Shown: positions 7,328-16,304, numbered from the stretch's first letter. The stretch: 37,657 nucleotides of DNA from an uncultured Eubacterium sp. (GCA_910577225.1 CAJTMV010000039.1:1-37657); one strand, 5' to 3'. Made by a program: numbers and translations. Notes: generated by a model from the letters alone, not told the origin.

Positions 7328-7984
7328 ATGGGACAGAAAGTTAATCCTCATGGCTTAAGAGTTGGTGTCATTGCTGACTGGGACTCTAAGTGGTATGCAG
7401 AGGGAGATTTCGCAGACTGTTTAATAGAAGATTATAAGATTAGAGAATTCCTGAAAAAGAAATTATACACGGCTGGTATCTCAAAGATCGAGATTGAGAG
7501 AGCTTCTGAGCGTGTGAAAGTTATTATATATACGGCAAAGCCGGGCGTTGTAATCGGTAAAGGCGGCGCTGAGATTGAAAAAGTAAAAGGCGAGCTTCAG
7601 AAATATACAAGCAAAAAGCTGATCGTTGATATTAAAGAAGTAAAGAAACCGGATAAGGATGCCCAGCTGGTAGCAGAAAACATTGCATTGCAGCTGGAAA
7701 ATCGTATTTCTTTCCGTCGTGCCATGAAATCCTGCATGTCCAGGAGCTTAAAAGCGGGTGCGCTTGGTATTAAAACAGCTGTATCCGGACGTCTCGGCGG
7801 CGCTGATATGGCTCGTACAGAGTTCTATTCAGAAGGAACCATCCCGCTTCAGACATTAAGAGCAGACATCGATTATGGATTTGCTGAGGCAGATACGACT
7901 TACGGTAAAGTAGGCGTAAAAGTATGGATCTACAAAGGTGAGATTCTTCCTACAAAGGGAAATAAGGAAGGAGGCGCTCAGTAA
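7328..7984 (+). CDS. rpsC: 30S ribosomal protein S3
   Basis: A 218-residue S3 starting MGQKVNPHGLRVG, with a KH domain whose GKGG loop is in VVIGKGGAEIEKVK (about residues 74-87) and the C-terminal domain ARTEFYSEGTIPLQTLRADIDYG. It forms the mRNA entry site with S4 and S5. AAGGAGGG lies 6 nt before the ATG, overlapping the rplV stop. Confidence 0.97.
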   Translation: MGQKVNPHGLRVGVIADWDSKWYAEGDFADCLIEDYKIREFLKKKLYTAGISKIEIERASERVKVIIYTAKPGVVIGKGGAEIEKVKGELQKYTSKKLIVDIKEVKKPDKDAQLVAENIALQLENRISFRRAMKSCMSRSLKAGALGIKTAVSGRLGGADMARTEFYSEGTIPLQTLRADIDYGFAEADTTYGKVGVKVWIYKGEILPTKGNKEGGAQ

Positions 7985-7986
7985 TT

Positions 7987-8427
7987 ATGTTAATGCCAAA
8001 AAGAGTAAAGCATAGAAAACAGTTCCGCGGCTCGATGAGAGGAAAAGCGTCCAGAGGTAATAAGATTACAAACGGTTCATTTGGTATCGTAGCAATGGAG
8101 CCGGCATGGATCAGATCCAATCAGATAGAAGCTGCCCGTATTGCCATGACGCGTTACGTAAAGCGTGGCGGTAAGATCTGGATTAAAATATTCCCGGATA
8201 AACCTGTAACTGCAAAGCCGGCAGAAACCCGAATGGGTTCCGGAAAAGGCTCCCTGGAATACTGGGTAGCCGTTGTAAAGCCAGGACGTGTATTGTTTGA
8301 GATCGATGGAGTTGCAGAAGAAACTGCGAGAGAAGCATTGCGTCTCGCTACACACAAATTACCTTGTAAATGTAAAGTAGTTTCGCGTGCAGACTTAGAA
8401 GGCGGTGAATCAAATGAAAGCAAGTAA
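7987..8427 (+). CDS. rplP: 50S ribosomal protein L16
   Basis: A 146-residue L16 opening MLMPKRVKHRKQFRG, with the GKGSLEYWVAVVKPGRVLFE block. It binds near the A site and helps complete the central protuberance. It starts 2 nt after the rpsC stop, with its ribosome binding site (GGAAGGAGG) inside rpsC, and overlaps the rpmC start by 14 bp. Confidence 0.97.
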   Translation: MLMPKRVKHRKQFRGSMRGKASRGNKITNGSFGIVAMEPAWIRSNQIEAARIAMTRYVKRGGKIWIKIFPDKPVTAKPAETRMGSGKGSLEYWVAVVKPGRVLFEIDGVAEETAREALRLATHKLPCKCKVVSRADLEGGESNESK

Positions 8428-8617
8428 ATATTTGGAAGAATTACGGACACAGACGCCGGCGGACTTAAACGCCCAGTTAGCAGAGGCTAAAAAAGAACTT
8501 TTCAATTTGAGATTCCAGAACGCAACGAACCAGTTGGAGAATACAGGCAGAATTAAAGAAGTCAGAAGAAATATCGCAAGAATTCAGACAGTCATTACTG
8601 AGAAGGCTAATGCCTGA
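8414..8617 (+). CDS. rpmC: 50S ribosomal protein L29
   Basis: A 67-residue, mostly alpha-helical L29 with the family core LxxxLAEAKKELFNLRFQxATxQLENTxRIxxVRRxIARI. The start at 8414 (MKASKYLEELR) fits the family; an earlier in-frame ATG at 8405 overlaps the AGGCGGTG ribosome binding site. It contacts L23 near the tunnel exit. Confidence 0.95.
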   Translation: MKASKYLEELRTQTPADLNAQLAEAKKELFNLRFQNATNQLENTGRIKEVRRNIARIQTVITEKANA

Positions 8618-8640
8618 ATCTCAGAAAGGAGAATGATATC

Positions 8641-8895
8641 GTGGAAAGAAATTTAAGAAAAACACGTGTGGGTGTTGTCGTAAGCGACAAGATGCAGAAA
8701 ACAATTGTTGTCGCTGTAAAAGATAACGTAAGACATCCGCTTTATAACAAGATCGTGAAAAGAACTTATAAATTAAAAGCTCATGATGAGAATAACGACT
8801 GCAGAATCGGTGATACAGTCAGGGTGATGGAAACAAGACCGCTGTCTAAGGATAAGAGATGGAGACTTGTTGAGATCGTTGAGAGAGCGAAATAA
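8641..8895 (+). CDS. rpsQ: 30S ribosomal protein S17
   Basis: An 84-residue OB-fold S17 with VGVVVSDKMQKTIVVAV and the C-terminal block GDTVRVMETRPLSKDKRWRLVEIVE. It uses a GTG start, supported by AAAGGAG about 9 nt upstream. It is a primary 16S rRNA-binding protein. Confidence 0.96.
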   Translation: MERNLRKTRVGVVVSDKMQKTIVVAVKDNVRHPLYNKIVKRTYKLKAHDENNDCRIGDTVRVMETRPLSKDKRWRLVEIVERAK

Positions 8896-8916
8896 TAGTA
8901 CAAGGAGGATTCCAGC

Positions 8917-9285
8917 ATGATACAGCAGGAAAGCAGACTCAAAGTCGCTGATAATACCGGAGCAAAGGAATTGCTCTGCATTCGTGTTATGGGCGGTTCT
9001 ACAAGAAGATATGCACACATTGGCGATGTGATCACTGCGACCGTTAAAGATGCAACACCAGGCGGCGTTGTCAAAAAAGGTGATGTTGTAAAAGCAGTCG
9101 TTGTACGTACAGTACGTGAAACGCGCCGTAAAGACGGCTCTTACATCCGGTTTGATGAAAATGCCGCAGTTATTATAAAAGATGACCAGACTCCGAGAGG
9201 AACCCGTATTTTCGGACCGGTAGCAAGAGAACTTCGTGAGAAGCATTTCATGAAGATTGTTTCTCTGGCTCCGGAAGTATTATAG
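8917..9285 (+). CDS. rplN: 50S ribosomal protein L14
   Basis: A 122-residue L14 of standard length beginning MIQQESRLKVADNTGAKELLCIRVMGG, ending with GPVARELREKHFMKIVSLAPEVL. It forms an intersubunit bridge with 16S rRNA. CAAGGAGG lies before the ATG. Confidence 0.97.
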   Translation: MIQQESRLKVADNTGAKELLCIRVMGGSTRRYAHIGDVITATVKDATPGGVVKKGDVVKAVVVRTVRETRRKDGSYIRFDENAAVIIKDDQTPRGTRIFGPVARELREKHFMKIVSLAPEVL

Positions 9286-9296
9286 GAGGTAGCAAG

Positions 9297-9608
9297 ATGG
9301 CAATGTTTAAAATAAAAAAAGGCGACATGGTAAAAGTGATTGCCGGAAGAGATAAAGACAAAGAGGGGAAAGTCATTGCTGTAAATCGCGAGAATCAGAC
9401 GCTTCTTGTCGAAGGAATCAATATGATTACCAAACATACAAAACCATCGATGCAGAACCAGCAGGGTGGAATTGTACACCAGGAAGGACCAATTCATATT
9501 TCGAACGTAATGTATCTGCATAAGGGACAGCCGACAAGAATCGGATTTAAGTTTGACGGAGATAAAAAAGTCCGTTTTGCAAAATCTACGGGCGACATTA
9601 TTGACTAA
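9297..9608 (+). CDS. rplX: 50S ribosomal protein L24
   Basis: A 103-residue L24 with an N-terminal KOW motif (IKKGDMVKVIAGRDKDKEGKV) and the conserved VEGINMITKHTKPS segment. It is an assembly initiator for the 50S subunit. ATAGGAGG overlaps the rplN stop codon, so the two are tightly coupled. Confidence 0.96.
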   Translation: MAMFKIKKGDMVKVIAGRDKDKEGKVIAVNRENQTLLVEGINMITKHTKPSMQNQQGGIVHQEGPIHISNVMYLHKGQPTRIGFKFDGDKKVRFAKSTGDIID

Positions 9609-9636
9609 GCACGAATAGAAGGAAGGAGGTCCAAAA

Positions 9637-10176
9637 GTGAGCAGATTAAAAGATCAGTATATGAATGAGATCGTAGATGCTATGATCAAAAAATTCGGAT
9701 ATAAAAATCGCATGCAGGTGCCAAAGCTGGATAAGATCGTTGTAAACATGGGCATTGGCGAAGCAAAAGAAAATGCGAAAATATTAGAAGCAGCTATGAG
9801 CGATATGGAATTAATTACCGGACAGAAACCGATCAAAACCATATCTAAAAAATCAATTGCGAACTTCAAGATCAGAGAAGGGATGCCGATCGGATGTAAG
9901 GTAACGTTAAGAGGTGAAAAGATGTATGAGTTTTTAGATCGTCTTGTAAACCTTGCACTGCCTCGTGTACGTGACTTTAGAGGCGTAAATCCAAATTCCT
10001 TTGACGGGAGAGGCAATTATGCGCTTGGTATTAAAGAGCAGCTGATTTTCCCGGAAGTTGAGTTTGATAAGATCGATAAAGTACGCGGTATGGACGTTAT
10101 TTTTGTAACTACTGCAAAGACGGATGAAGAAGCACGCGAGTTATTAGCTCAGTTTAACATGCCGTTTCAGAAGTAA
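9637..10176 (+). CDS. rplE: 50S ribosomal protein L5
   Basis: A 179-residue L5 with VPKLDKIVVNMGIGEA, RLVNLALPRVRDFRGV and ALGIKEQLIFPE. It binds 5S rRNA and contacts P-site tRNA. The start is GTG, with AAGGAGG at 9622-9628. Confidence 0.97.
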   Translation: MSRLKDQYMNEIVDAMIKKFGYKNRMQVPKLDKIVVNMGIGEAKENAKILEAAMSDMELITGQKPIKTISKKSIANFKIREGMPIGCKVTLRGEKMYEFLDRLVNLALPRVRDFRGVNPNSFDGRGNYALGIKEQLIFPEVEFDKIDKVRGMDVIFVTTAKTDEEARELLAQFNMPFQK

Positions 10177-10190
10177 TCAGGAGGGAAATT

Positions 10191-10376
10191 ATGGCAAAGA
10201 CTTCGATGAAAGTAAAACAGCAGCGTAAACAGAAATTTTCTACCAGAGAATATACACGCTGCAGAATCTGTGGTCGTCCACATTCTGTGTTAAGGAAATA
10301 CGGTGTCTGCCGTGTATGCTTCCGTGAACTGGCATATAAGGGCCAGATTCCGGGAGTAAAGAAGGCTTCCTGGTAA
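10191..10376 (+). CDS. rpsZ: 30S ribosomal protein S14, zinc-binding type Z
   Basis: A 61-residue short S14 carrying two zinc knuckles, CRIC and CRVC, around GRPHSVLRKYGV. This is the zinc-containing C+ form, as opposed to the longer zinc-free S14 that some Firmicutes induce under zinc starvation. CAGGAGGG precedes the ATG. Confidence 0.96.
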   Translation: MAKTSMKVKQQRKQKFSTREYTRCRICGRPHSVLRKYGVCRVCFRELAYKGQIPGVKKASW

Positions 10377-10417
10377 ACCGTGACACCCAGATAATATTTA
10401 AGGAGGAAAATTCAATC

Positions 10418-10819
10418 ATGACAGTGAGTGATCCAATCGCAGATATGCTTACAAGAATCCGTAACGCAAATACTGCCAAACATGATACAGTAGATATTCC
10501 GTCATCCAAGATGAAGGTTGCAATTGCTGAAATTCTTGAAAAAGAAGGCTATATCTCGAAATATGAGATCGTTGACGACGGGAATTTCAAGGCAATCCAT
10601 GTCACATTAAAGTATGGCGCAGATAAAAATGAAAAGATTATAACAGGCATTAAGAGAATCTCAAAGCCGGGTCTTCGCGTATATGCTGGCAAGGAAGAAA
10701 TTCCTTCAGTGCTTGGCGGACTGGGCATTGCAATTCTGTCTACGAACAAAGGCATTATTACTGACAAAGAAGCCAGAAAACAGCAGGTAGGCGGAGAAGT
10801 ATTAGCATTTGTATGGTAA
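10418..10819 (+). CDS. rpsH: 30S ribosomal protein S8
   Basis: A 133-residue S8 with the N-terminal block VSDPIADMLTRIRNAN and the C-terminal GLGIAILSTNKGIITDKEARKQQVGGEVLAFVW. In E. coli it is the spc operon repressor that binds a site near rplE; no obvious mimic was found here. AAGGAGG lies before the ATG. Confidence 0.97.
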   Translation: MTVSDPIADMLTRIRNANTAKHDTVDIPSSKMKVAIAEILEKEGYISKYEIVDDGNFKAIHVTLKYGADKNEKIITGIKRISKPGLRVYAGKEEIPSVLGGLGIAILSTNKGIITDKEARKQQVGGEVLAFVW

Positions 10820-10860
10820 TCAGTGAACGGTATTTTTCAGAATAAACAGGAGGTACGGGC

Positions 10861-11400
10861 ATGTCACGTATAGGTAGAATGCCAATCGCGGTCCCGGCAG
10901 GGGTGACTGTTGAGATTGCAGAAAATAATAAAGTTACTGTAAAAGGACCAAAAGGAGAGCTTGAAAGAGTGCTGCCGTCTGAAATGGAGATTAAGCAGGA
11001 AGATGGACAGATTTTGGTCACAAGACCGAACGACCTTAAGAAAATGAAATCTTTGCACGGTCTGACAAGAACGCTGATCAGCAATATGGTAACAGGCGTT
11101 ACAGAAGGCTACACAAAGCAGCTCGAAGTAAACGGCGTAGGTTATAAGGTTGCAAAATCCGGCAATAAGCTGACGCTGAATCTGGGCTATTCCCATCCGG
11201 TTATTATGGATGATCCGGAAGGTCTGGAGTCTGTCGTAGAAGGTAACAAGATTACGATTAAAGGAATCGACAAAGAAAAAGTAGGCCAATATGCGGCTGA
11301 GATCAGAGATAAGAGAAGACCGGAACCATACAAGGGCAAAGGTATTAAATATATTGATGAAGTTATTAGACGTAAAGTTGGTAAGACTGGTAAGAAATAA
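10861..11400 (+). CDS. rplF: 50S ribosomal protein L6
   Basis: A 179-residue L6 with two related domains, starting MSRIGRMPIAVPAGV and ending in the family signature RRPEPYKGKGIKYIDEVIRRKVGKTGKK. It binds near the factor-binding site. CAGGAGG precedes the ATG. Confidence 0.97.
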   Translation: MSRIGRMPIAVPAGVTVEIAENNKVTVKGPKGELERVLPSEMEIKQEDGQILVTRPNDLKKMKSLHGLTRTLISNMVTGVTEGYTKQLEVNGVGYKVAKSGNKLTLNLGYSHPVIMDDPEGLESVVEGNKITIKGIDKEKVGQYAAEIRDKRRPEPYKGKGIKYIDEVIRRKVGKTGKK

Positions 11401-11418
11401 ATGAAAGGGTGACGAGAG

Positions 11419-11787
11419 ATGGTTAGAAAGGAATCAAGAGCTAAGGTTCGTGTAAATAAACACAAAAGACTGCGTAACCGTATTTCCGGAACGACGGAAA
11501 GACCACGTCTGGCAGTTTTTAGAAGTAATAATCATATGTACGCTCAGATCATTGACGATACAGTTGGCAATACCATCGCAGCTGCTTCCACACTGGATAA
11601 AGACGTAAAGGATGCAGTGGAAAAGACTAATAACGTTGCAGCAGCAGCACAGGTAGGCACGGTGATCGCAAAGAGAGCATTGGAAAAAGGTATTACAACG
11701 GTTGTCTTTGACCGCGGCGGATATATTTATCAGGGCAAAGTGCAGGCTCTGGCAGATGCAGCCAGAGAAGCTGGTTTAACATTCTAA
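11419..11787 (+). CDS. rplR: 50S ribosomal protein L18
   Basis: A 122-residue L18 with RLRNRISGTTERPRLAVFRSNNHMYAQIIDD and the C-terminal VVFDRGGYIYQGKVQALADAAREAGL. It binds 5S rRNA together with L5. AAAGGGTGA is a weaker ribosome binding site than its neighbours have. Confidence 0.96.
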   Translation: MVRKESRAKVRVNKHKRLRNRISGTTERPRLAVFRSNNHMYAQIIDDTVGNTIAAASTLDKDVKDAVEKTNNVAAAAQVGTVIAKRALEKGITTVVFDRGGYIYQGKVQALADAAREAGLTF

Positions 11788-11805
11788 GTAGGAGGAAACA
11801 GTTAC

Positions 11806-12315
11806 ATGAAACGTGAAATAATTGATGCTAGTCAGTTAGAGTTAACAGAAAACGTTGTAGCAATCAAACGTGTCACGAAAGTTGTAAAAGGCGGACGTAA
11901 CATGCGCTTTTCGGCTTTGGTAGTTGTCGGTGACAGCAACGGACATGTAGGCGCAGGAATGGGTAAAGCAGCTGAAATTCCTGAGGCGATCCGCAAGGGC
12001 AAAGAAGATGCTATGAAAAAACTCATTACTGTAAAATTAGATGATAACAAGAGTATAACACATGATATTCTGGGGAAACATACAGGTGCGAGCGTACTGC
12101 TTAAGAAGTCTCCGGATGGTACTGGTATTATTGCCGGCGGCCCGGCACGTAGCGTTTGCGAATTAGCAGGCATCAAAAATATCCGTACAAAATCATTGGG
12201 CTCTAACAATAAACAGAATGTTGTACTTGCTACAATCGCTGCTCTGGCTCAGTTAAAATCTCCGGAAGAAGTTGCAAAGCTCCGCGGTAAATCTGTAGAA
12301 GAGATTGTAGGTTAG
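11806..12315 (+). CDS. rpsE: 30S ribosomal protein S5
   Basis: A 169-residue S5 with the double-stranded RNA-binding N-terminal domain (RVTKVVKGGRNMRFSALVVVGD) and GHVGAGMGKAAEIPEAIRKG. It is important for decoding accuracy; spectinomycin-resistance changes map to the N-terminal loop in other species. TAGGAGG precedes the ATG. Confidence 0.97.
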   Translation: MKREIIDASQLELTENVVAIKRVTKVVKGGRNMRFSALVVVGDSNGHVGAGMGKAAEIPEAIRKGKEDAMKKLITVKLDDNKSITHDILGKHTGASVLLKKSPDGTGIIAGGPARSVCELAGIKNIRTKSLGSNNKQNVVLATIAALAQLKSPEEVAKLRGKSVEEIVG

Positions 12316-12325
12316 GAGGCAGGAA

Positions 12326-12511
12326 ATGGCAGAGAAAATGTTAAAGGTAACACTGATCAGATCAAAAATCGGCGCAGTGCCGCGGAATCGTAAGATTATT
12401 GAAGCTATGGGATTTCATAAACTTAATCAGACAAAAACATTCCCGGACAATGATTCGACACGGGGTGCAATCCGTAAGATCGCGCCATATGTAAAAGTTG
12501 AAGAAGCATAA
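12326..12511 (+). CDS. rpmD: 50S ribosomal protein L30
   Basis: A 61-residue short bacterial L30 with VTLIRSKIGAVPRNRKIIEAMGFHKLNQT. It starts 10 nt after the rpsE stop, with TTAGGAGG overlapping that stop. Usual length for the family. Confidence 0.95.
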   Translation: MAEKMLKVTLIRSKIGAVPRNRKIIEAMGFHKLNQTKTFPDNDSTRGAIRKIAPYVKVEEA

Positions 12512-12533
12512 TTCAGAATAAGGAGGTGTCAGT

Positions 12534-12971
12534 ATGGACTTATCAAGTTTACAAGCCGCAGAAGGCTCGAGAAAAGATAGATTCAGAAAAGGACGCGGAC
12601 ATGGTTCAGGCAACGGCAAGACAGCTGGTAAAGGACACAAAGGTCAGAAAGCTCGTTCAGGAGCACCGAGACCAGGCTTTGAAGGTGGCCAGATGCCATT
12701 ATACAGAAGATTACCAAAGAGAGGCTTTAAGAATATCAATTCTAAGATAATCGTTGGAATCAATGTATCCGAACTTGAGAGATTTGACAATGATTCTACG
12801 GTTTCCGTGGATACGTTAATGGAGACAGGTATTGTTAAAAATCCAAGAGATGGCGTTAAGATTCTTGGAAATGGAGAATTAACCAAGAAGCTCACTGTTC
12901 AGGCGAACGCATTTAGTGCCAGTGCAAAAGAAAAGATTGAGGCTCTTGGTGGAAAAGCAGAGGTGATCTAA
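12534..12971 (+). CDS. rplO: 50S ribosomal protein L15
   Basis: A 145-residue L15. The glycine- and lysine-rich N-terminal tail (GRGHGSGNGKTAGKGHKGQK) is unstructured and penetrates 23S rRNA; the C-terminal globular domain follows. AAGGAGG precedes the ATG. The stop overlaps the secY start by one base (TAATG). Confidence 0.97.
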   Translation: MDLSSLQAAEGSRKDRFRKGRGHGSGNGKTAGKGHKGQKARSGAPRPGFEGGQMPLYRRLPKRGFKNINSKIIVGINVSELERFDNDSTVSVDTLMETGIVKNPRDGVKILGNGELTKKLTVQANAFSASAKEKIEALGGKAEVI

Positions 12972-14287
12972 TGTTACAGACACTTCGTAGTGCATTCAGG
13001 GTGCAGGAAATCCGGGAACGAATGGTATATACTTTTTTTATGCTGATCGTGATCCGGTTAGGCTCACAGCTTCCTTGTCCGGGTATTGACTCTGCGTTAT
13101 TTGCAGAATGGTTCAGCTCACAGACCAATGGAGCATTTAACTTTTTTGATGCGATTACCGGTGGCTCCTTCAATGAAATGTCCGTATTTGCATTGAGCAT
13201 TACGCCATATATCACATCTTCGATCATTATGCAGCTCCTCACGATTGCGATTCCAAAACTGGAGGAGATGCAGCGTGACGGCGAAGACGGCAGAAAAAAG
13301 ATTGCCAGCATTACCCGTTATGTGACGGTTGCGCTTGCGCTGATCGAATCTGTCGCAATGGCAATCGGATTTGGCAGAATGGGATATCTGACAAATTATA
13401 ATGCATTTTCAGTGATTCAGGTTGTATGTATTCTGACGGCAGGATCTGCGGTACTGATGTGGATCGGCGAGCAGATTACAGAAAAAGGCGTCGGCAACGG
13501 TATTTCAATCGTATTAGTCATCAATATCGTATCCAGAATTCCGGCAGATATGTCGATCTTATACGAACAGTTTGTAAAGAACCAGAAGATTGCCAGAGGT
13601 GTGCTTGCGGCAGTGGTGATACTTGCAGTCATTCTTCTGACGGTTATTTTCGTTATTATCCTGCAGGATGCGGAACGTAAGATTCCGGTACAGTATTCCA
13701 AAAAGATTCAGGGCAGAAAAACTGTTGGCGGACAGAGCTCGTTTATTCCTCTGAAAGTCAATACAGGCGGTGTAATTCCGATTATTTTTGCACAGTCTAT
13801 TATGGAATTTCCGGTTGTTATCTGTACCCTGCTCGGTGTAGACGGCGGTACTGGTATTGGCGGAAAGATTTTAAATGGTCTGCAGCAGAGAAACTGGTGT
13901 GATCCGTCAAACCCGATCCTGACAATTGGACTTGTTGTATATCTGATTCTGGTTGTTGTATTTGCATACTTCTATACGTCGATTACGTTTAATCCGCTGG
14001 AAATTGCAGATAATATGAAAAAGCAGGGTGGATTTATACCGGGTATCCGTCCGGGCAAACCAACGAGTGAATATCTGACGAAGATTTTGAATTATATTGT
14101 ATTTATCGGCGCTGTCGGACTTTCGATCTGTGCGGTAATTCCGATCTTCTTTAATGGGGTGTTTAACGCGAACGTATCGTTCGGCGGAACATCGATTATC
14201 ATTATTGTAGGTGTTGTAATTGAAACGATTAAACAGATTGAATCAAAGATGGTTGTTCGGTATTATAAAGGATTCTTAAGTGAATAG
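12971..14287 (+). CDS. secY: Protein translocase channel subunit SecY
   Basis: A 438-residue membrane protein with about ten hydrophobic segments. Recognisable SecY blocks include VIRLGSQLPCPGID, FALSITPYITSSIIMQLL (plug and lateral-gate region), GNGISIVLVINI and the cytoplasmic IPVQYSKK...LPLKVNTGGVIPIIFAQS. It forms the SecYEG export channel used with SecA and SRP. It is translationally coupled to rplO by a one-base overlap; the ribosome binding site lies within rplO. Confidence 0.97.
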   Translation: MLQTLRSAFRVQEIRERMVYTFFMLIVIRLGSQLPCPGIDSALFAEWFSSQTNGAFNFFDAITGGSFNEMSVFALSITPYITSSIIMQLLTIAIPKLEEMQRDGEDGRKKIASITRYVTVALALIESVAMAIGFGRMGYLTNYNAFSVIQVVCILTAGSAVLMWIGEQITEKGVGNGISIVLVINIVSRIPADMSILYEQFVKNQKIARGVLAAVVILAVILLTVIFVIILQDAERKIPVQYSKKIQGRKTVGGQSSFIPLKVNTGGVIPIIFAQSIMEFPVVICTLLGVDGGTGIGGKILNGLQQRNWCDPSNPILTIGLVVYLILVVVFAYFYTSITFNPLEIADNMKKQGGFIPGIRPGKPTSEYLTKILNYIVFIGAVGLSICAVIPIFFNGVFNANVSFGGTSIIIIVGVVIETIKQIESKMVVRYYKGFLSE

Positions 14288-14294
14288 AGGTTGT

Positions 14295-14325
14295 GGGGGA
14301 TACAGTTTCGGCTGTATCTCTCTTT
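14295..14325 (+). terminator. Hairpin after secY, weak terminator or attenuator
   Basis: GATACAG at 14299-14305 pairs with CTGTATC at 14312-14318 around a TTTCGG loop; the helix extends four more pairs with G-T wobbles and ends at TTT. The short T-run suggests partial termination, which would lower adk-map-infA expression relative to the ribosomal genes. The rest of the 167-bp secY-adk spacer shows no clear promoter. Confidence 0.5.
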
Positions 14326-14454
14326 GCGTATGATGAAAAATCAGAAACTTTACAGTAGAAAAAAGTCCCAGTTTATGGTATGGTTGTTATAGACCGTACA
14401 GCGATTGCCGTAACAGGCAGACTGTAACAAATTTAATCAGGAGGTTTCAATCTT

Positions 14455-15099
14455 ATGAAAATTATCATGTTAGGCGCTCCGGGCGCTGGAAAAGGCACAC
14501 AGGCGAAGCGGATTGCCGAAAAATACGCAATCCCGCACATTTCTACCGGCGATATTTTCCGTGCAAACATCAAAAATGGAACAGAGCTTGGCAAAAAGGC
14601 AAAAGAGTTTATGGATCAGGGCTTATTAGTGCCGGATGAGCTGACCTGCGATCTGGTTATGGATCGTATTCAGCAGGATGACTGCAAAAACGGATTCGTT
14701 CTGGATGGTTTCCCACGCACGATTCCGCAGGCAGAAGCATTGGATGCAGCATTAACCAAAATCGGCCAGAAGATGGACTATGCGATCGATGTGGACGTAC
14801 CGGATGAAAATATTGTAAATCGTATGGGCGGCCGCAGAGCCTGCTTAAGCTGCGGAGCTACTTATCATGTGGAATTTAACCCGACAAAAGCTGAAGGCGT
14901 TTGCGATGCCTGCGGCGCACAGACTGTATTAAGAGACGACGACAAGCCGGAAACGGTTCAGAAGCGTCTGACAGTATATCATGAGCAGACACAGCCGTTG
15001 ATCGATTATTACAAAAATCAGGATATCTTAAAGTCTGTAGACGGCACACAGCCGATGGAAGCAGTATTTGACGCGATTATAGGGATTCTGGGAGCATAA
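14455..15099 (+). CDS. adk: Adenylate kinase
   Basis: A 214-residue long-form adenylate kinase (AMP + ATP to 2 ADP). The P-loop GAPGAGKGTQ is at residues 7-16, followed by HISTGDIFR and the AMP-binding FVLDGFPRTIPQA. The LID carries four cysteines (CLSC and CDAC), the zinc-binding arrangement typical of Firmicutes. CAGGAGG precedes the ATG. The position between secY and map is conserved in Firmicutes. Confidence 0.97.
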   Translation: MKIIMLGAPGAGKGTQAKRIAEKYAIPHISTGDIFRANIKNGTELGKKAKEFMDQGLLVPDELTCDLVMDRIQQDDCKNGFVLDGFPRTIPQAEALDAALTKIGQKMDYAIDVDVPDENIVNRMGGRRACLSCGATYHVEFNPTKAEGVCDACGAQTVLRDDDKPETVQKRLTVYHEQTQPLIDYYKNQDILKSVDGTQPMEAVFDAIIGILGA

Positions 15100-15104
15100 G
15101 AGCA

Positions 15105-15899
15105 ATGCCAGTGTCAATAAAATCTGCAAAAGAGATCGAACTGATGCGGACGGCGGGCAGGATCCTGGGCAGGGTGCATGAAGAACTTGCCCGGGAAATT
15201 GTGCCCGGAATGTCTACCCTGGACATTGACCGCATATGTGAGGAATTAATACGCAGTTATGGATGTATTCCTTCATTCTTAAATTATGAGGGATTTCCTG
15301 CTTCTGTCTGCGTATCTGTAAACGATGAGGTCGTACATGGGATCCCGTCTGGCAGACGAATCGTAAAAGAGGGAGATATTATCAGTCTGGATACGGGAGT
15401 CATATATAAAGGATATCAGTCAGACGCTGCCAGGACCGTCGGCGTTGGAAACATATCAAAACAGGCGGCAGACCTGATCGAGCGGACAAAGCTCTGCTTT
15501 TTTGCAGGAATGCAGTATGCAAAAGCAGGCGGACGGCTGTTTGATATTTCAGCAGCAATTGGGGATTGTGCACATCAGTATGGCTATGGCGTTGTCCGCG
15601 ATCTCGTGGGACATGGAATCGGCCGTAACATGCATGAGCCGCCGGAAATACCGAATTTCAGACAGCGGTTTCGGGGAATCAGACTGCGCCCTGGAATGAC
15701 GCTTGCGGTAGAGCCGATGATCAATATCGGCACATGGCGGGTAAACTGGTCCTCCAATGGGTGGACGGTTACGACAGCGGATGGCTCTTTGTCTGCGCAT
15801 TATGAAAATACCATACTGATCACGCGCAGCGGACCGGAGCTTTTGTCAGTTACAGAGGAAGAAGCAGAAAATCTGAATCAGATGTATCTTGCAGTGTAA
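15105..15899 (+). CDS. map: Methionine aminopeptidase, type I
   Basis: A 264-residue enzyme that removes the initiator methionine. All five metal ligands are present by motif: D96 (SLDTG), D107 (SDAARTV), H170 (GHGIG), E203 (AVEPM) and E234 (HYENT). There is no N-terminal zinc-finger extension. It begins 5 nt after the adk stop, with GGGAG inside adk. In many Clostridia a small KOW-domain protein gene follows map; none is visible here. Confidence 0.96.
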   Translation: MPVSIKSAKEIELMRTAGRILGRVHEELAREIVPGMSTLDIDRICEELIRSYGCIPSFLNYEGFPASVCVSVNDEVVHGIPSGRRIVKEGDIISLDTGVIYKGYQSDAARTVGVGNISKQAADLIERTKLCFFAGMQYAKAGGRLFDISAAIGDCAHQYGYGVVRDLVGHGIGRNMHEPPEIPNFRQRFRGIRLRPGMTLAVEPMINIGTWRVNWSSNGWTVTTADGSLSAHYENTILITRSGPELLSVTEEEAENLNQMYLAV

Positions 15900-15915
15900 C
15901 AAAGAAGTCTGATCC

Positions 15916-15940
15916 TTTCATATCGCAAAGAGATATGAAA
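15916..15940 (+). other. Perfect 9-bp hairpin between map and infA
   Basis: TTTCATATC at 15916-15924 and GATATGAAA at 15932-15940 surround a 7-nt loop. It has no T-run, so it is more likely an mRNA processing or stability element than a terminator. Confidence 0.45.
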
Positions 15941-15981
15941 TATAAATTTGTAGAAATGATGAAATAGATGGAGGAATGAAC

Positions 15982-16200
15982 ATGTCTAAAGCGGATGTAA
16001 TCGAAGTAGAAGGAAAGGTAGTGGAAAAGCTGCCGAACGCAATGTTTCAGGTAGAATTGGAAAACGGACACCAGATTCTGGCACATATCAGCGGAAAGCT
16101 GCGGATGAACTTTATTCGTATTTTACCGGGTGATAAAGTGACGATTGAGATGTCTCCATATGATTTGACGAAAGGGCGTATTATCTGGAGAGATAAATAA
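15982..16200 (+). CDS. infA: Translation initiation factor IF-1
   Basis: A 72-residue OB-fold protein, the exact family length, with MSKADVIEVEGKVVEKLPNAMFxVELENGH and the C-terminal DLTKGRIIWR. It binds the 30S A site during initiation. Start 15982 is preferred to the ATG at 15976, because the TGGAGG at 15969-15974 is 7 nt from the former and only 1 nt from the latter. Normally rpmJ follows directly; here two unrelated genes intervene. Confidence 0.95.
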   Translation: MSKADVIEVEGKVVEKLPNAMFQVELENGHQILAHISGKLRMNFIRILPGDKVTIEMSPYDLTKGRIIWRDK

Positions 16201-16220
16201 ACCGTTTCGGTAATAGGATA

Positions 16221-16304
16221 GCGGGCTGTTAGGAAATGTGAAATGCGTTACTGTAACACTGAAGGTGTAAACAGTAATACAGAAATTCTGACAGCCTGTT
16301 TTTA
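16221..16304 (+). terminator. Terminator after infA
   Basis: GGCTGTTAG near 16224-16232 pairs with CTGACAGCC near 16288-16296, with an internal GTTACTG/CAGTAAT hairpin, followed by TGTTTTT. It ends the S10-spc-adk-map-infA transcription unit and separates it from the inserted transporter gene. Confidence 0.7.
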